Shown here: positions 35,919 through 47,876 of the stretch, piece by piece
Layout of the letters: each line of letters opens with the position of its first letter
Numbering within the stretch: the first letter of the stretch is position 1
Assembly (NCBI RefSeq): GCF_000227135.1
Contig: NC_018251.1
Span: forward strand, 584,476-648,475
Reading direction: 5' to 3'
Origin: Leishmania donovani
Taxonomy: Eukaryota > Euglenozoa > Kinetoplastea > Trypanosomatida > Trypanosomatidae
DNA: 64,000 nt
Notes under the pieces: model-generated
What the model was told of the DNA's origin: nothing
What the model saw: the letters and a program-made list of their open reading frames with translations, nothing else
Databases searched by the model: none
Made by a program: the position numbers and the translations under genes

Positions 35919-38263
35919 GTGCTTCAGGCGAAGCGCTCGCTCGCAACACCGACACGGGCACCACCAGCTACGGCACCGGCAGCGGCGTGGAAGGCGCCTT
36001 TGGCACCTCTCTCGACGCTGCAGGCCGACTTGCAGGTTTCGAGACGCTAACGAGCGCTTCTCTCAACACCAACTTCCTGTACGACGGCCTCCGTTCCAGC
36101 AGCGTGACTCTTCGCGAATCCCTGCCGTTCACGCACCTCACGTGCTCCCCTACCACGCTGAGCACCGTTGGTGAGTCTGCCATGCAGCCCACACAAACAC
36201 CGACCCAGATGCCGCAGCAAGATCCGTTGCCAGACCTCAACACCCTCACCAGCAACGCCTTCTTCCCCTTCCCTTCCGCTGCCGGCGCCGCCAGCGCCGA
36301 GGGTGGGCAGCAGCAGATGGCGACAGCGAACCTCTACGAGGCATCTCAGGCCGAATCTATCATGAAGGCCGCTGCCGGCGACGGCAAGAGCGCCGCGACG
36401 GCGCCGGAGCCAGCGGCTAGCAACCTGCTCGGCCGTCTCACTGTCTCGACGCTGGCGGCACAGAGCGCCGCTCCCGGCACATCGCCGCAGTCGCAGCCGT
36501 GTCTTGTCCCGCAGTTCACTCCTCTAGGCGCGGGCGCGTGCTCGAACGCGAGTCGTTCTTCGGCTCCGTCGTACAGCAGCGCTTCAGTGCCGATCGGATG
36601 CGGCCCGCAGATGTACAGCGGCGATACCTCTTTTCTCTACCCAAACTTCGTCAACGAGATGTCGTCTTTGACACCGCCGCAATCTGCGCAGGGCCACACC
36701 GAGGGCTTTGTTGCCGGCGTCACTACCCCTCCGGCGATGCCGATGAACAGCAGCACCATGAGCAACAAAGGCGGCTCCATGAACGACAACACGAGCACCT
36801 CGCTCTCACAAGCGACGTCATCGGGCATAGCCACGTCTTCCGGCCAGCCGAACGATGCCGAGGTGCGCAGCAACCTGTTTGTGTGTGGCTTGCCGGTCAG
36901 CGTTAGGGACAAGGAGCTGCTAGAGCTGTTCGAGAAGCACGGAGAGATCGAGTCAGCTAAGGTGATGCTGGACATCCACACTGGTCGCAGCCGCGGCATC
37001 GCCTTCGTGAAGTTCAAGAATGTCGAGCACGCCGAGAACGCGGTGGACGCGCTGAACGGCACGACTGTGAATGGACATCAGATCACCGTCCGAGTGGCGA
37101 ACTCGCGTGCTGCCTACTTGCCAGGCAACCCCACGAACAAGACCTTTGTGCGCAACGTGCCGCTGACCGTTTCACGCACGACTCTGTTTGAGTACTTTGC
37201 TCAGTTCGGCGAGGTCACTGACCTGTCTATCAAATCGGACACCGCACAGGGTCGCCACAACCCGTCTGGCCGCTCCGCCAGCACCACTGAAGACGGCGTT
37301 GACGACAAGCTGAACATTGTCTTCATCACCTACTCGACCAAGGAGGCAGCCGCCAAGGCCGCCGAGGCGACACACACGAAGACACCGTTCAAGGAGTGTA
37401 ACGGCGTGCCGCTGCTGGCAAAGGTCGCCGAGGACACAGTGCGCCGCATGGAGCGTCTGTCGCGCCGCCAGCGCCCCGCTACGGGGGCCGAGGGGACGAG
37501 GGAAGTGAGCACATCGAGTAGCTCCACCAACGTCGCGTCGATGAGTAGGTTCGCCGCGCCGTCGATGGGTGCTGCGCTTCCTACCGGCATGATGATGCCA
37601 CCGATGATGCCCATGACTGGTGGCTTCCCTCCTGGGACCTTTGTCTCCGTTCCCACTATGGGTAACACGCCGGACCTGACCGCGCCTACGATGATGCCCG
37701 CGAACGTGGCGGGGGATCATGTGACGGCCTTACGCGATGCCAGCGGCAACCCCATCTACGCCCCGGCACAACCGAACCCCGCCACCGCGACTGGTGGTAT
37801 GGCGTATGCCATGCCCGGCAACATGGCGCAGCCCAGTATCTTCTTTAGCGCTCAGCCACCACCGCCGACGATTAACCAGTCACCACCGCAGCAGCTTCAG
37901 CAGCAGCCTCAGCAGCAGCCTCAGCAGCAACCGCAGCCGCAGGCACAAACGCAAACGTTGTACATAAGCACCCCGAGTGGCTTTGTACCAGCTCCACAGC
38001 AGCAGCAGCCTTCGCAACAACAGCAGCCGCTGCAATTCTTCCCAGCACCGCCACTAATGCCGCAGGCACCGCAGCAGTCGCAGCAGGCAATGCCGATGTC
38101 AGGGGCTGCGCCTGGCCAGCTTGTGTACATGCAAACCCCGAGCGGATCGATGATGCCGGTTATGTACGGCGGTGCGCAGCCGGCAACAGCGTCGATGCTA
38201 CCGACACAGCAGATGAACCCTTACTTCGTGATGATGGGAGGACAGCCACCTTCAAACCAGTAG
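35870..38263 (+). CDS. RNA-binding protein with two RRM domains and a Q/P-rich tail
   Basis: Counted from the ATG at 35870 the protein has 797 residues. RRM1 spans about 334-410, with RNP2 LFVCGL and RNP1 RGIAFVKF. RRM2 follows at about 424-515, with TFVRNVPL and NIVFITYS in the RNP positions. The first 330 residues are Ala/Ser/Thr-rich. The C-terminal 250 are Met/Pro/Gly-rich with polyglutamine-proline runs (QQPQQQPQQQPQ), a composition seen in post-transcriptional regulators of trypanosomatids that form RNP granules. Function is likely mRNA binding in the cytoplasm. The start is uncertain: the ATG at 35870 lies between a poly-T tract and its first AG, so if that acceptor is used the first in-frame ATG is 36182 (693 residues). 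The frame open upstream to 35096 is an artefact of stop-free T/C DNA. Confidence 0.85.
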   Translation: MLHPYIAAFDDLTCVAGASGEALARNTDTGTTSYGTGSGVEGAFGTSLDAAGRLAGFETLTSASLNTNFLYDGLRSSSVTLRESLPFTHLTCSPTTLSTVGESAMQPTQTPTQMPQQDPLPDLNTLTSNAFFPFPSAAGAASAEGGQQQMATANLYEASQAESIMKAAAGDGKSAATAPEPAASNLLGRLTVSTLAAQSAAPGTSPQSQPCLVPQFTPLGAGACSNASRSSAPSYSSASVPIGCGPQMYSGDTSFLYPNFVNEMSSLTPPQSAQGHTEGFVAGVTTPPAMPMNSSTMSNKGGSMNDNTSTSLSQATSSGIATSSGQPNDAEVRSNLFVCGLPVSVRDKELLELFEKHGEIESAKVMLDIHTGRSRGIAFVKFKNVEHAENAVDALNGTTVNGHQITVRVANSRAAYLPGNPTNKTFVRNVPLTVSRTTLFEYFAQFGEVTDLSIKSDTAQGRHNPSGRSASTTEDGVDDKLNIVFITYSTKEAAAKAAEATHTKTPFKECNGVPLLAKVAEDTVRRMERLSRRQRPATGAEGTREVSTSSSSTNVASMSRFAAPSMGAALPTGMMMPPMMPMTGGFPPGTFVSVPTMGNTPDLTAPTMMPANVAGDHVTALRDASGNPIYAPAQPNPATATGGMAYAMPGNMAQPSIFFSAQPPPPTINQSPPQQLQQQPQQQPQQQPQPQAQTQTLYISTPSGFVPAPQQQQPSQQQQPLQFFPAPPLMPQAPQQSQQAMPMSGAAPGQLVYMQTPSGSMMPVMYGGAQPATASMLPTQQMNPYFVMMGGQPPSNQ

Positions 38264-40408
38264 GCGCACACCTCGAGCATGCGTGGCCGCGTTTGCTGCT
38301 CTCTAGTCAGGGAGATCTGCTGCGTGCGTCTCACCGTTTGTGCTTTGCTTGCACTTCTCACCGCCCTTCTCACTCATATTCCCCAGCACCGTTGATGCTC
38401 CTCTTCCGACGTTCTTTTTTTTTCTCCTCTCGTTCTCCTTGCGACCCTACCCCCTCCCCCTGTGTGCTCTTGCTCAGTCCTTCGACACTGGCGATGGCTG
38501 GCAGGCCGCGCCTGCCTTCACCCACTTTCTCCTTGCCTTTTACATTTCCTGGCGCCCTCAGCGCTGCTTTTTTTTATCCCTCATTTCGCTAGCTCGCTCT
38601 CTCTCTCTTGCGCTCGCGCCAATGCTCTCGTCCCCTCTTTCCGCTGTCATCGTCATCGTCTTAGTATTTTCTTTTTCATTATTTGTGCCGACCTGCGAAC
38701 CCCACTGGCATCGTGTATCTGTGTATGTACGTATGGAATGTGCGTGTATGTATGTGTGCCGTCAACGTGTGCGCGACACACACACACACACACACATACA
38801 CACATACACATCCACAGAATGGATGCCTTGCTGCACCTTTCTCTGGCCTCTCACTTAGTTATCTATCTATATATATCTTGCTATTCCAGCACATACGTAT
38901 GTGTGCTTCTACCTGCCTTTGTGCATGAGTGTGCCCTCCTCTTTTTCTTTCGTATTTCACCAACGTCTCTAATCCGTTTTCTTCTTCATTTTTTTTTTTA
39001 ATTTAGGAAGGAACTCAATTGCCTTGCTTCTTTCCCGCTGTCTTTTCTGTCTTGGATGACGACTTTTCTCTCTCCCACACACACGTACACAAAATACCTG
39101 CAGATGCATGTACATGTATATGTGTGCGTGTGTGGCATGTTGGTGCTCCAAATGTTTTCTCTACTTTTCCCACCCCCTTTTTTTCGTTGTTCTCTTCATT
39201 GTTTTCTTCCCCTCTCCTTTTTTACAAGGTTTTTGTTTCTCGCCTCCCTCCTTTTGCTGTTGGGGACGGCTTAGACCGCCTCTCCTCCCCCGTCTGAACA
39301 GCTTTTTTTTTGCTTGCTTGTATGTGCGTTGCTGCTTCGATGTGCTTGCCTGTGTGCCACGGCACACCTGCGTGTGTGTGCGCGTATTATTCGACCTGTA
39401 CTTGCCTCTCTGTTTCTCTCTCTTCGCTGCTTCTTCGCTTGGGAGGTGCCTGTGTGTGTGCGTGTGGGCGCGCGCCTCTTGTTTTTCCCCCTTCCCCCTT
39501 TTCTTGTTTGCTGTTCTTTGTTCTCGCCAAGCTTCATTGACTTCACCTTTTATTTTGCCCCTGTGTGTGTGTGTGTGTGTAACTCGTAAAGGTTTCCGTA
39601 ACGTGTCTTTGCGTTTTTTGTTCGTCTTCCTCCTCTTTGATGTTCGCCTGCACCTAAGCACGCGTCTCTCTCCTCGGTTTAGTTTTCGCTCCCTCCCCTC
39701 CCTTCCTCCCTCTGTCCATCTCCCTTGCTAACCCCTTTTCGCCGCTTTTGCTTGCGTTGCTTGAAGATGGTTTTGATGCGTGCTTTCGGGATGGGGAGGA
39801 GGAGGAGGGGGAGGGGGAGGGAGGACCTCATCATTGCATGAAGCTTGAAAGAGGTACCTCCTCCTCTTCCCGCCGTCCCACCTGGCTCCGTCCATCTCTG
39901 TTTCTCTCCCTCTCTCCTCTCCGCACTCTCCCACTCTCTGCACATGCGTGTGGCCTTTTGCCTCGGCATTATGGTTTTTCCTTCTTCCCGTTTCCCATGG
40001 TTTCTTTCTTCAATGCTTTGTGCCCGCTTTATGATTTTCTTGTGCGTATGCGCGCGTGCGTGTGTAGGTGTCTGTGCGTGTGTGCGCGCTTGCGTTCGTG
40101 CTCTCAGTCCCCTCCTTCCTTCCTCTTTTATTCGCCCTGTAGGAAGGGGCCGCGTCTTTTCCTTCTCTCTGAGTTTTTCGTGTCACACACCTTTTTCGCC
40201 TCTTCTCCGGCGTCTTCTTGAGGGCGGGCTTGAATAGGGGAGGGGGGCACCCGCACCTCCTCCCCTCCGACCCCTCGTGCTTTGCCCTCTCCCTCTCCTG
40301 TATCTTGACCTGCCTCCCACACATTCTCTCCCTCTTTCTCCTTTTCAGGCCATCACCTGCACTGCTTGTCTCTCTCGCCTGTGGCGTGCGTGTCGGTTTA
40401 CACTCTGT
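38264..40408. other. Probable 3' UTR of the RRM gene and intergenic DNA
   Basis: About 2.1 kb of C/T-rich DNA without a convincing gene. (CA)n near 38777-38800, (TG)n at about 39563-39580, and GGA-rich DNA at 39794-39825. Confidence 0.55.
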
Positions 40409-40826
40409 TCGACTCCGCTCGCACTCCCCCGTGAGGATGATGATGAGGATGATGCCGGCCACCTCACCGCGGTATCAGGGCCTCACTACACCCTCACTCT
40501 TTGTGGGGATGCCAAGCAGCCGTCCTGCGGCCTGCCCTCGCGTGTTGGCTGCCGACTCTTGATGCCGGCGGACAGGTGTGGGTTGGCGCCGTGCCAAAGA
40601 GACTTGCGGCCACGACGCCACTTTTACCGGCCGACTGCGCATCCTGTCGACAATTCGCGAAAGCTTGATACACCCTCTCCCGCCCAAAGGCCCGCGGATT
40701 CAGGAGAGGGCGGAATGCCCCTGCCCGCCACACAGACTCACAGCAGCGTCCCGCCTGTCGCGGCACATGCGAGCAAGCCATCCAGACACACGCCCCCAGG
40801 CAACAACGCCGTCCTGAAGCCGGCCC
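40409..40826. repeat. 418-bp direct repeat, left copy, in a retroposon-like element
   Basis: Matches 41418-41835 (offset 1009). It begins near a GATGATGATGAGGATGATG string. GC-rich, non-coding and unlike the surrounding C/T-rich DNA. I suspect a degenerate SIDER-type retroposon, a family frequently found in Leishmania 3' UTRs. Confidence 0.75.
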
Positions 40827-41417
40827 NNNNNNNNNNNNNNNNNNNNNNNNNNNNNNNNNNNNNNNNNNNNNNNNNNNNNNNNNNNNNNNNNNNNNNNNNN
40901 NNNNNNNNNNNNNNNNNNNNNNNNNNNNNNNNNNNNNNNNNNNNNNNNNNNNNNNNNNNNNNNNNNNNNNNNNNNNNNNNNNNNNNNNNNNNNNNNNNNN
41001 NNNNNNNNNNNNNNNNNNNNNNNNNNNNNNNNNNNNNNNNNNNNNNNNNNNNNNNNNNNNNNNNNNNNNNNNNNNNNNNNNNNNNNNNNNNNNNNNNNNN
41101 NNNNNNNNNNNNNNNNNNNNNNNNNNNNNNNNNNNNNNNNNNNNNNNNNNNNNNNNNNNNNNNNNNNNNNNNNNNNNNNNNNNNNNNNNNNNNNNNNNNN
41201 NNNNNNNNNNNNNNNNNNNNNNNNNNNNNNNNNNNNNNNNNNNNNNNNNNNNNNNNNNNNNNNNNNNNNNNNNNNNNNNNNNNNNNNNNNNNNNNNNNNN
41301 NNNNNNNNNNNNNNNNNNNNNNNNNNNNNNNNNNNNNNNNNNNNNNNNNNNNNNNNNNNNNNNNNNNNNNNNNNNNNNNNNNNNNNNNNNNNNNNNNNNN
41401 NNNNNNNNNNNNNNNNN
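40827..41417. other. Assembly gap (591 N) between identical flanks
   Basis: Both sides carry the same 418-bp segment, so this is either an unmerged contig overlap or a tandem duplication. Confidence 0.9.
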
Positions 41418-41939
41418 TCGACTCCGCTCGCACTCCCCCGTGAGGATGATGATGAGGATGATGCCGGCCACCTCACCGCGGTATCAGGGCCTCACTACAC
41501 CCTCACTCTTTGTGGGGATGCCAAGCAGCCGTCCTGCGGCCTGCCCTCGCGTGTTGGCTGCCGACTCTTGATGCCGGCGGACAGGTGTGGGTTGGCGCCG
41601 TGCCAAAGAGACTTGCGGCCACGACGCCACTTTTACCGGCCGACTGCGCATCCTGTCGACAATTCGCGAAAGCTTGATACACCCTCTCCCGCCCAAAGGC
41701 CCGCGGATTCAGGAGAGGGCGGAATGCCCCTGCCCGCCACACAGACTCACAGCAGCGTCCCGCCTGTCGCGGCACATGCGAGCAAGCCATCCAGACACAC
41801 GCCCCCAGGCAACAACGCCGTCCTGAAGCCGGCCCCGGGATCCGAAAGTGCGGGCACGGCACACGCGCTGCCAGCGGTAGCTGGCATGGTGCATCCCAGC
41901 AGGACATGCAGGGGTCGGAGGGGCGCGAGGATACACCCT
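41418..41939. repeat. Right copy of the 418-bp repeat plus continuation
   Basis: 41418-41835 repeats 40409-40826, then continues with new GC-rich sequence to the next gap at 41940. Confidence 0.75.
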
Positions 41940-42229
41940 NNNNNNNNNNNNNNNNNNNNNNNNNNNNNNNNNNNNNNNNNNNNNNNNNNNNNNNNNNNNN
42001 NNNNNNNNNNNNNNNNNNNNNNNNNNNNNNNNNNNNNNNNNNNNNNNNNNNNNNNNNNNNNNNNNNNNNNNNNNNNNNNNNNNNNNNNNNNNNNNNNNNN
42101 NNNNNNNNNNNNNNNNNNNNNNNNNNNNNNNNNNNNNNNNNNNNNNNNNNNNNNNNNNNNNNNNNNNNNNNNNNNNNNNNNNNNNNNNNNNNNNNNNNNN
42201 NNNNNNNNNNNNNNNNNNNNNNNNNNNNN
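41940..42229. other. Assembly gap (290 N) within the retroposon-like block
   Basis: Unlike the gap at 40827, its flanks do not repeat each other, so this looks like a genuine sized gap. Confidence 0.85.
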
Positions 42230-42600
42230 TCGAGCTCGGGCGGCATGCGCCTGCACCATCCCCTGCTGTCGCCGCGCGCCGGACGCCACCGCTTCCGCCC
42301 TCGAGTGCAGGACCCTGAACGCGGCCCGCCGTGGATGAAGGCCTGCAGTACACCCAGGCCCGTGCGGTGCCGGTCGAGCGGGGTGTATGCGGCAGGAGTG
42401 GACGAGGAAGGAGAGGGAGAGCTCGATAGAGACGCGTGGCCCGACTCGACGGCAGGACGGCTCGTGCCGGTCGACCAGGACTCCGCCGTGGGGCGGCAGA
42501 GGTCGGTGAGCTGTGGTTGTGCATTGCGTCTATCGGCGGACTCGCCGGCGGCCAAGCAACTCTCAAAGGAAAGAAGCAGATGAAGAAGTCGTGCATGTCG

Positions 42601-45600
42601 GCCACGGTGCCCGTCTTCTGCCCATCCACGACTCACCCACCACCTACTCACTCACTCACCTGGCGTTTGTGTGTGCGTTAAATAGTCGACAGTCGCAGCT
42701 CCTCCTCGACATCTGTCTTGTATGTTTGTTCGCTCCGCCGCCGCCCCCCTTTACCCCCTTTCTTCTTTACTGGTCTCGCTATGTTGTTGCACGCGCATGT
42801 TGTTGTTTTCGTCACTGGGTGAGCGCGTCTCTCCCCTTCCGTCTCTGCGGGTGTTGTTCTGGTGCCTATCGGTGCAGCTGGACACTCCGCCGTCTGGCCG
42901 ATATATATATATATATATCTGCAGAAGTCCTCTGAGGCTCTCGGAAAAGGGCGGACAAACGGTGAGGCGGAGCGTGACCACAGGGAAAAGAGGACTGAGA
43001 CGGCGAAGGCCCACTCCGCTGCACCTCCTACCCAACTGTCAAGAATCTACTGCTTGAACCTCTTCTATTTTTTCGACGCTTCCGACCACTTTCTTTACTC
43101 CCACACATCCTTCTTGAAAATGAGCTGCACGCGAGTACTGAGAGCATCGATCGGCGTGCCTGTGTGTGTCTGCCTGTTTGTGCTTGAATCGGACCCTGCA
43201 TATATGACTCGGCGTAAGAGAGGCTCTCTTTCTGTATTGCATTGCCCGCCTCTCTTGGTTGCCGTGCCAACCACTTTGGGGCTGTGCTCTCTTTTTTTGC
43301 GTGTGTGCGTGTGCCTCTCTTGCCTTTTTTTCTTGCGTTCACCTTGCTGATGCTGGAGCTGCTGCGGCGGTGCACGCGCGCCAGGGGCGTGAGGAAGCAC
43401 AGAGAGAGAGGAGAGAAGGACTCGCAAGAGAAAAAAAAGAAGGGAACTCGATACACAAGAAAAGGAGATAGCGACGAAAATGCAAAGAGCTGCTTCTCTG
43501 CCCCTCCTCCTCCGCCTCCTCGACTTCCTCTGCCTCGACGGCCACCATCACGACGACTGCCACCCCTCTCATAGAAAGCAAGCGGGGAAAAACCAGCAGT
43601 AACGACAGCGTGAAACTGTAACCACCCCGACAGCCTCGCTCGCTCTCTTTTTCCTTTTTTCTTTTTTTTTCTCCTCCCTCCTCCAAACAAGCATAAACGC
43701 TCACCAATTTCTTACGCGTGTTTCCTCTACTCTCTCTATCTCCCTACATGTCTGTGCAATGCTGAGGCAGCTATCCATCACTGCCTCTGTCTGTCGCTGC
43801 ATATATGTCGTGTGCGCATATTCATGTGTATCTTCTCATCTGCCCCTTCTTTTTGTTCTCTCACACACCTTGTCTGCCGTTTCTGCTCTGTTCATGTACG
43901 GTAGCGTGTGTGTGTGCGTGTGTGCATGCGCGTGACTCGCTCTCTTTACGCCTCTGCATCCCATCACTTGCTGCTTGATTGCCGTTTTCGATGAGCGGAG
44001 GTGCTTTCGTACCCGCCGTCATCCCTCTTCCTCTCTCCCCCTTCCCCCTTTCCACCTTCTTCATCCCCTTAGCCCATCAGAGCCGCCACCCCACCCTTTT
44101 CTCTTTCTGCGCCGTCGCCCTCTTCCGTCGTTGGATGTCGTTATATCCCGCCTCGTCGTCCGTTTGCTAGCGTTTCGCCCCACCCCATTTTATGCGCCTT
44201 ATTCTCCATCTGCGAGAGATCGTCGTCTTCCCTGCTTTTCCTTTGTACACACACACATATACATATACACATGTATATGTATGTATGTATGTGTGTGCAT
44301 ATGTGTGCGCGCGTGTGTTCGAGCGAGACGCCGTTTGTGCGTTGGAGTGGATGTCTGTGCATGTTCTATCCTTCCCTTTCGCCGACCATCTCCCCTCTAA
44401 TTTATTGTCGCTCGTGCGCGGTTGTGTGAACGCTCAGGACAGCTATGCTGCTTCTCCCGCTGCCGCGTTGAGACACCACTGCGGCGTAGTTCCTTTCAGA
44501 AAGAGGAGAGGGTGGGGAGGACGATGGGCGAGCGTAGCAAGACTCGCTGAGCCATCCACACAAGCTCCCCGCCTCCTCCTCCTCTTTCTCACACGCTCAG
44601 CTTGTCACTTTTTCCCCATTCTGGGGATCTTTTCGTTTGTGTTTAAATATGATTCGGCCTTCTTTTTCCTCTCCATCGATCGCCGACTGTGCCACAATGC
44701 GGATACGCAGCTGCAGTTTACAGCCTCGCTGGACCGTTTTCGACTACCCCATTTCTCTCCGCTGCCCCTCTTTCAAACCCGCCCACCTCCCTCAACACGT
44801 ATACGAACGTGGCAAACATCAGCGCACACCGACACTACCCATGCATACATTCGTTTCTTCCCGGAGAGACAGATGGAAAGGGGCACACACACACACACAC
44901 ACACACACGCACGCAAAGAGAAAAGCAAGACTGAGGTGGAGGGGGAGGCACAAGCGACGACATGCATGCCCTCTTTGCTGCTGCGTCACTCTTTCTCTCG
45001 TGTCGCTTCTTTTTTGCGTTCCCTCGTGTGTGTGTGTGCGTGCCGGCTCTGTGGGGGTGCTCAACAACGTTAAGGCGAGGCTCTGCCATCTGTGTTGCCC
45101 CTGGCATGATGCGACTCGCTTCAGATTTCCCTGTTCACTTTCTTTCTTGCTCATCACCGCGCTAAAACCGTCCGTGCGTGCGTGCCACTTTTTCGCTTCT
45201 TATTTTCACGTGCGCTCTCCCTCCTCTCCCTCCTCTCCGCGTGCGCGTGATTTTCTTCTTTTTTTTACCTAAGGAGGTGCTGATGCGCGTGTGCACGTAT
45301 GTGTGTGTGCGCGCCTTGTGGTCACACGCCCTCCCCTCCCCCTCCCCACACTTCGCTCTCGCCTTGAACCTTTCCATTTCTCTTGTTCGGCACAGTTGTC
45401 TTGCCGATGCTAGAGGCCTTCGTCCTTCTTTTGTTCTTTCCTTCCTTCGTTTGCATGTGTGCGCGCGCGCGTCTTGTCTGCCTGTATGCCATCCAGCTCC
45501 CTCTCCGTCTTTCTTCTCCATGCTGGATCCTGCCGGCTTACTCGCTCGCTGACCGACTCGCCTCCGTTTGTGTGCTTTCCTTTTACTCTCACCACCGTCT

Positions 45601-47841
45601 TCCTGAGTTTTTTTCCGGCTGTTCTTTTGCGTTTTGTTTTTCGTTTCCTTCCTCTTTCACGTGTCTCGGTGTCCCGCACACACCCCCTCTTTGTCTCTGT
45701 GTTTGTGTGTGTGTATGCGTGCGTGAACTTTTTTCTTGTTTCTTCGTGTGTTTCACCGTGGCTCATCGTGTCTCCTATTTCCCCCTCTCTCCTTTTTCTA
45801 ACATTAGCTTTAGTATACAGAGCGGCGATCTATAGTCCCCCCCCTCCCTCCCTCCCTCTCCTGGTCTGCGTCTCTCTCTCTCCCTTCCTTGTGCATCCTT
45901 CTTTGCGTGTGTGTGCGTGTGTCTAACCCCTTGTCCTCTTTCTTCCTCCTCCTCTCTCCGATTGTGTTTTTGTGCTCTTCTTTGCCTTTTGGACGTGGAT
46001 GCTCAATGAGGCGCATTATTGTTTATCCCTGCATGTATGTGTGCGTGTCTCTCTCTTTCTGTTTTTTTTTTTTTTGCCTGTGAGCGGGGAACTCTCTTTG
46101 ATTGATCGTCTCCCTGTTGACATCCACTGATTCCTTTTTCTGTTTGGTTCGTTCCCCTCCCCTCCCCGTCTCCCTCTTCCATCCACGACTGTGCTTCTTC
46201 AGCTGTTCTTCCCCCCTTCATCTCTTTTTTTCTCGTTGCTCTACTCTGCCTCTCGCCGCCGTCACTCACTCATCGACGAGGCCCCTCTCTTCCCCACCTC
46301 CTTCCCTTCCTTCCTTCTTTCCCACCTCTTTGCTCTTTTTCTTCAAGTGTTTGACACCCTTGATGAACACCTTCAGAATGCGTGTGTATGTGTGTCTGCG
46401 CGTGCGTATGTGCATGAGTATATATGTGTGTGTATGTGTATGCCCCCTCCCCCTGCGTGTGCGTGTGCGAGCCTTCTTGCTGTGTGTCATTCTAACATGT
46501 TTCTTTTTTTCTTGTGCGTGTTAGTATGCGTGCTGACGTCGTATAGTAAAGTTCTCAACGACAAGGAAGGAAAAGGACGGCCAGGCCCTCTTTCTGCATC
46601 CATGAGAGAGAGGGAGGGCCCTGCCGTAGAGCAGTCGAGGACCCGGTCGTCGCATGTGCTGTCTTGCTCACATCGACTTTTCCTCTTCATTTCTATTATC
46701 GCCCCTTCTGCACGAAGTGGACGATGTGGTGAATGGGAGTGAGGGCGAGTGCGCTGTCAGGTGCGTGGGTGCCGCTTGTCATGTGAGTGACGCTCTCGCG
46801 CTTTATGAAGGCAAGCGCGCCCACACAACGAAGGGGCTTCGGTCTGTCCTCTCGCCTACTGCTGTGAGCCGCGCGCTCTCATCCGCCGTTTTACCTTGCT
46901 TGTGTGTGGCGCGCTTGTTGCCTTTCACCCCCTTCTCTCGTCTTTGTGTACGCACTTTGCCCCTCTCTGCTGTTTCGGCTGTCTCTCTCCGTGGCGCCGT
47001 CCCGCTTGGACGAACACTCTTACCCGTCGCCCCTCCTTCTCTCGGCACACGTTCTGCCTCTGCTACCCCACGCGCGCACGCTCTTTCAGTGCCGCACAGA
47101 CTATGTTCGGTTGCAGTTGCCTGTGTGCAAGTATACGGCTGGCGTCATATCTTTACTATCCCCTTGCGCTCTACACCACGTACAAACCCCCGCATACCCG
47201 CCTTCCTCCCTTCCTTTCCTCACAGAGAATCTCTCTCTTTATCGATCATGAAGCACGTCAAGGCGAGAAGCCGGAGATAATTGTGCAAGGATGGCATCCC
47301 CATCTGCCTTTCCATTCGCTTAGCCCTCTCTGACTCCATGCTGCTTGTTCCCACAGCAGCGTGGAGGGAGGAGGAGGGGGGGCACCGGTCACAGTCGGAC
47401 ACCCATCCGGCATTGCCTTGTTCCTGTCACCCCCTAAGTATGTGTCTCTTTATGGGTGTGGATGCGCGCTTGCGTCTGCTACCACAGCACGGGCTGAGTG
47501 AGCAACATTTCTGCAGAGGCGAGCGACGGCGGTGCCCACATCCCTCCTCCTCCTCCTCCCATTCTGCGCTCTCGCTCTGCCAGACAGGAACAAGTCGTCT
47601 CGATGCTCTTCTCCGCCTCCACGGCAGCTGTATGCGGCACTCCTCCACGTCTTTTCCGCCGCATTGCACTTTTCGCTTCCTCTTCGTTTTTTTTGTGTTT
47701 GTCCTTCGCAATCCGTCAATGCATCGGATCATCTCTCTCTCTCTCTGTGCGTGTGCGTGCGCCATCCGCAGTGTCGTCTTCTCTCTTCATCTCTTGTTCT
47801 CCTGCTTGCCACACACCGGCACATGCCCCTCCCCCTCCCCC

Positions 47842-47876
<35 letters not shown>

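Larger units (their letters stand above)
41418..42600. mobile_element. Putative SIDER-like degenerate retroposon (gapped)
   Basis: A GC-rich block of about 1.2 kb including 290 Ns, sharply different from the flanking C/T-rich DNA, without an intact frame, located downstream of an RRM gene. SIDERs are truncated, non-autonomous relatives of ingi/L1Tc elements that concentrate in Leishmania 3' UTRs, where SIDER2 members have been tied to mRNA decay. The assignment rests on composition, position and partial recognition of sequence style, not on an alignment. Orientation not determined. Confidence 0.45.

Noticed and set aside
40277..42651. Several long frames across the N gaps at 40827 and 41940
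   Set aside because: They are held open by Ns; sequence on either side shows no domain or coding bias.
44192..45073. 293-codon frame between the RRM and UBAC2 genes
   Set aside because: Reads TYTYTH- and THTHTH-type repeats and has no coding bias; probably non-coding.
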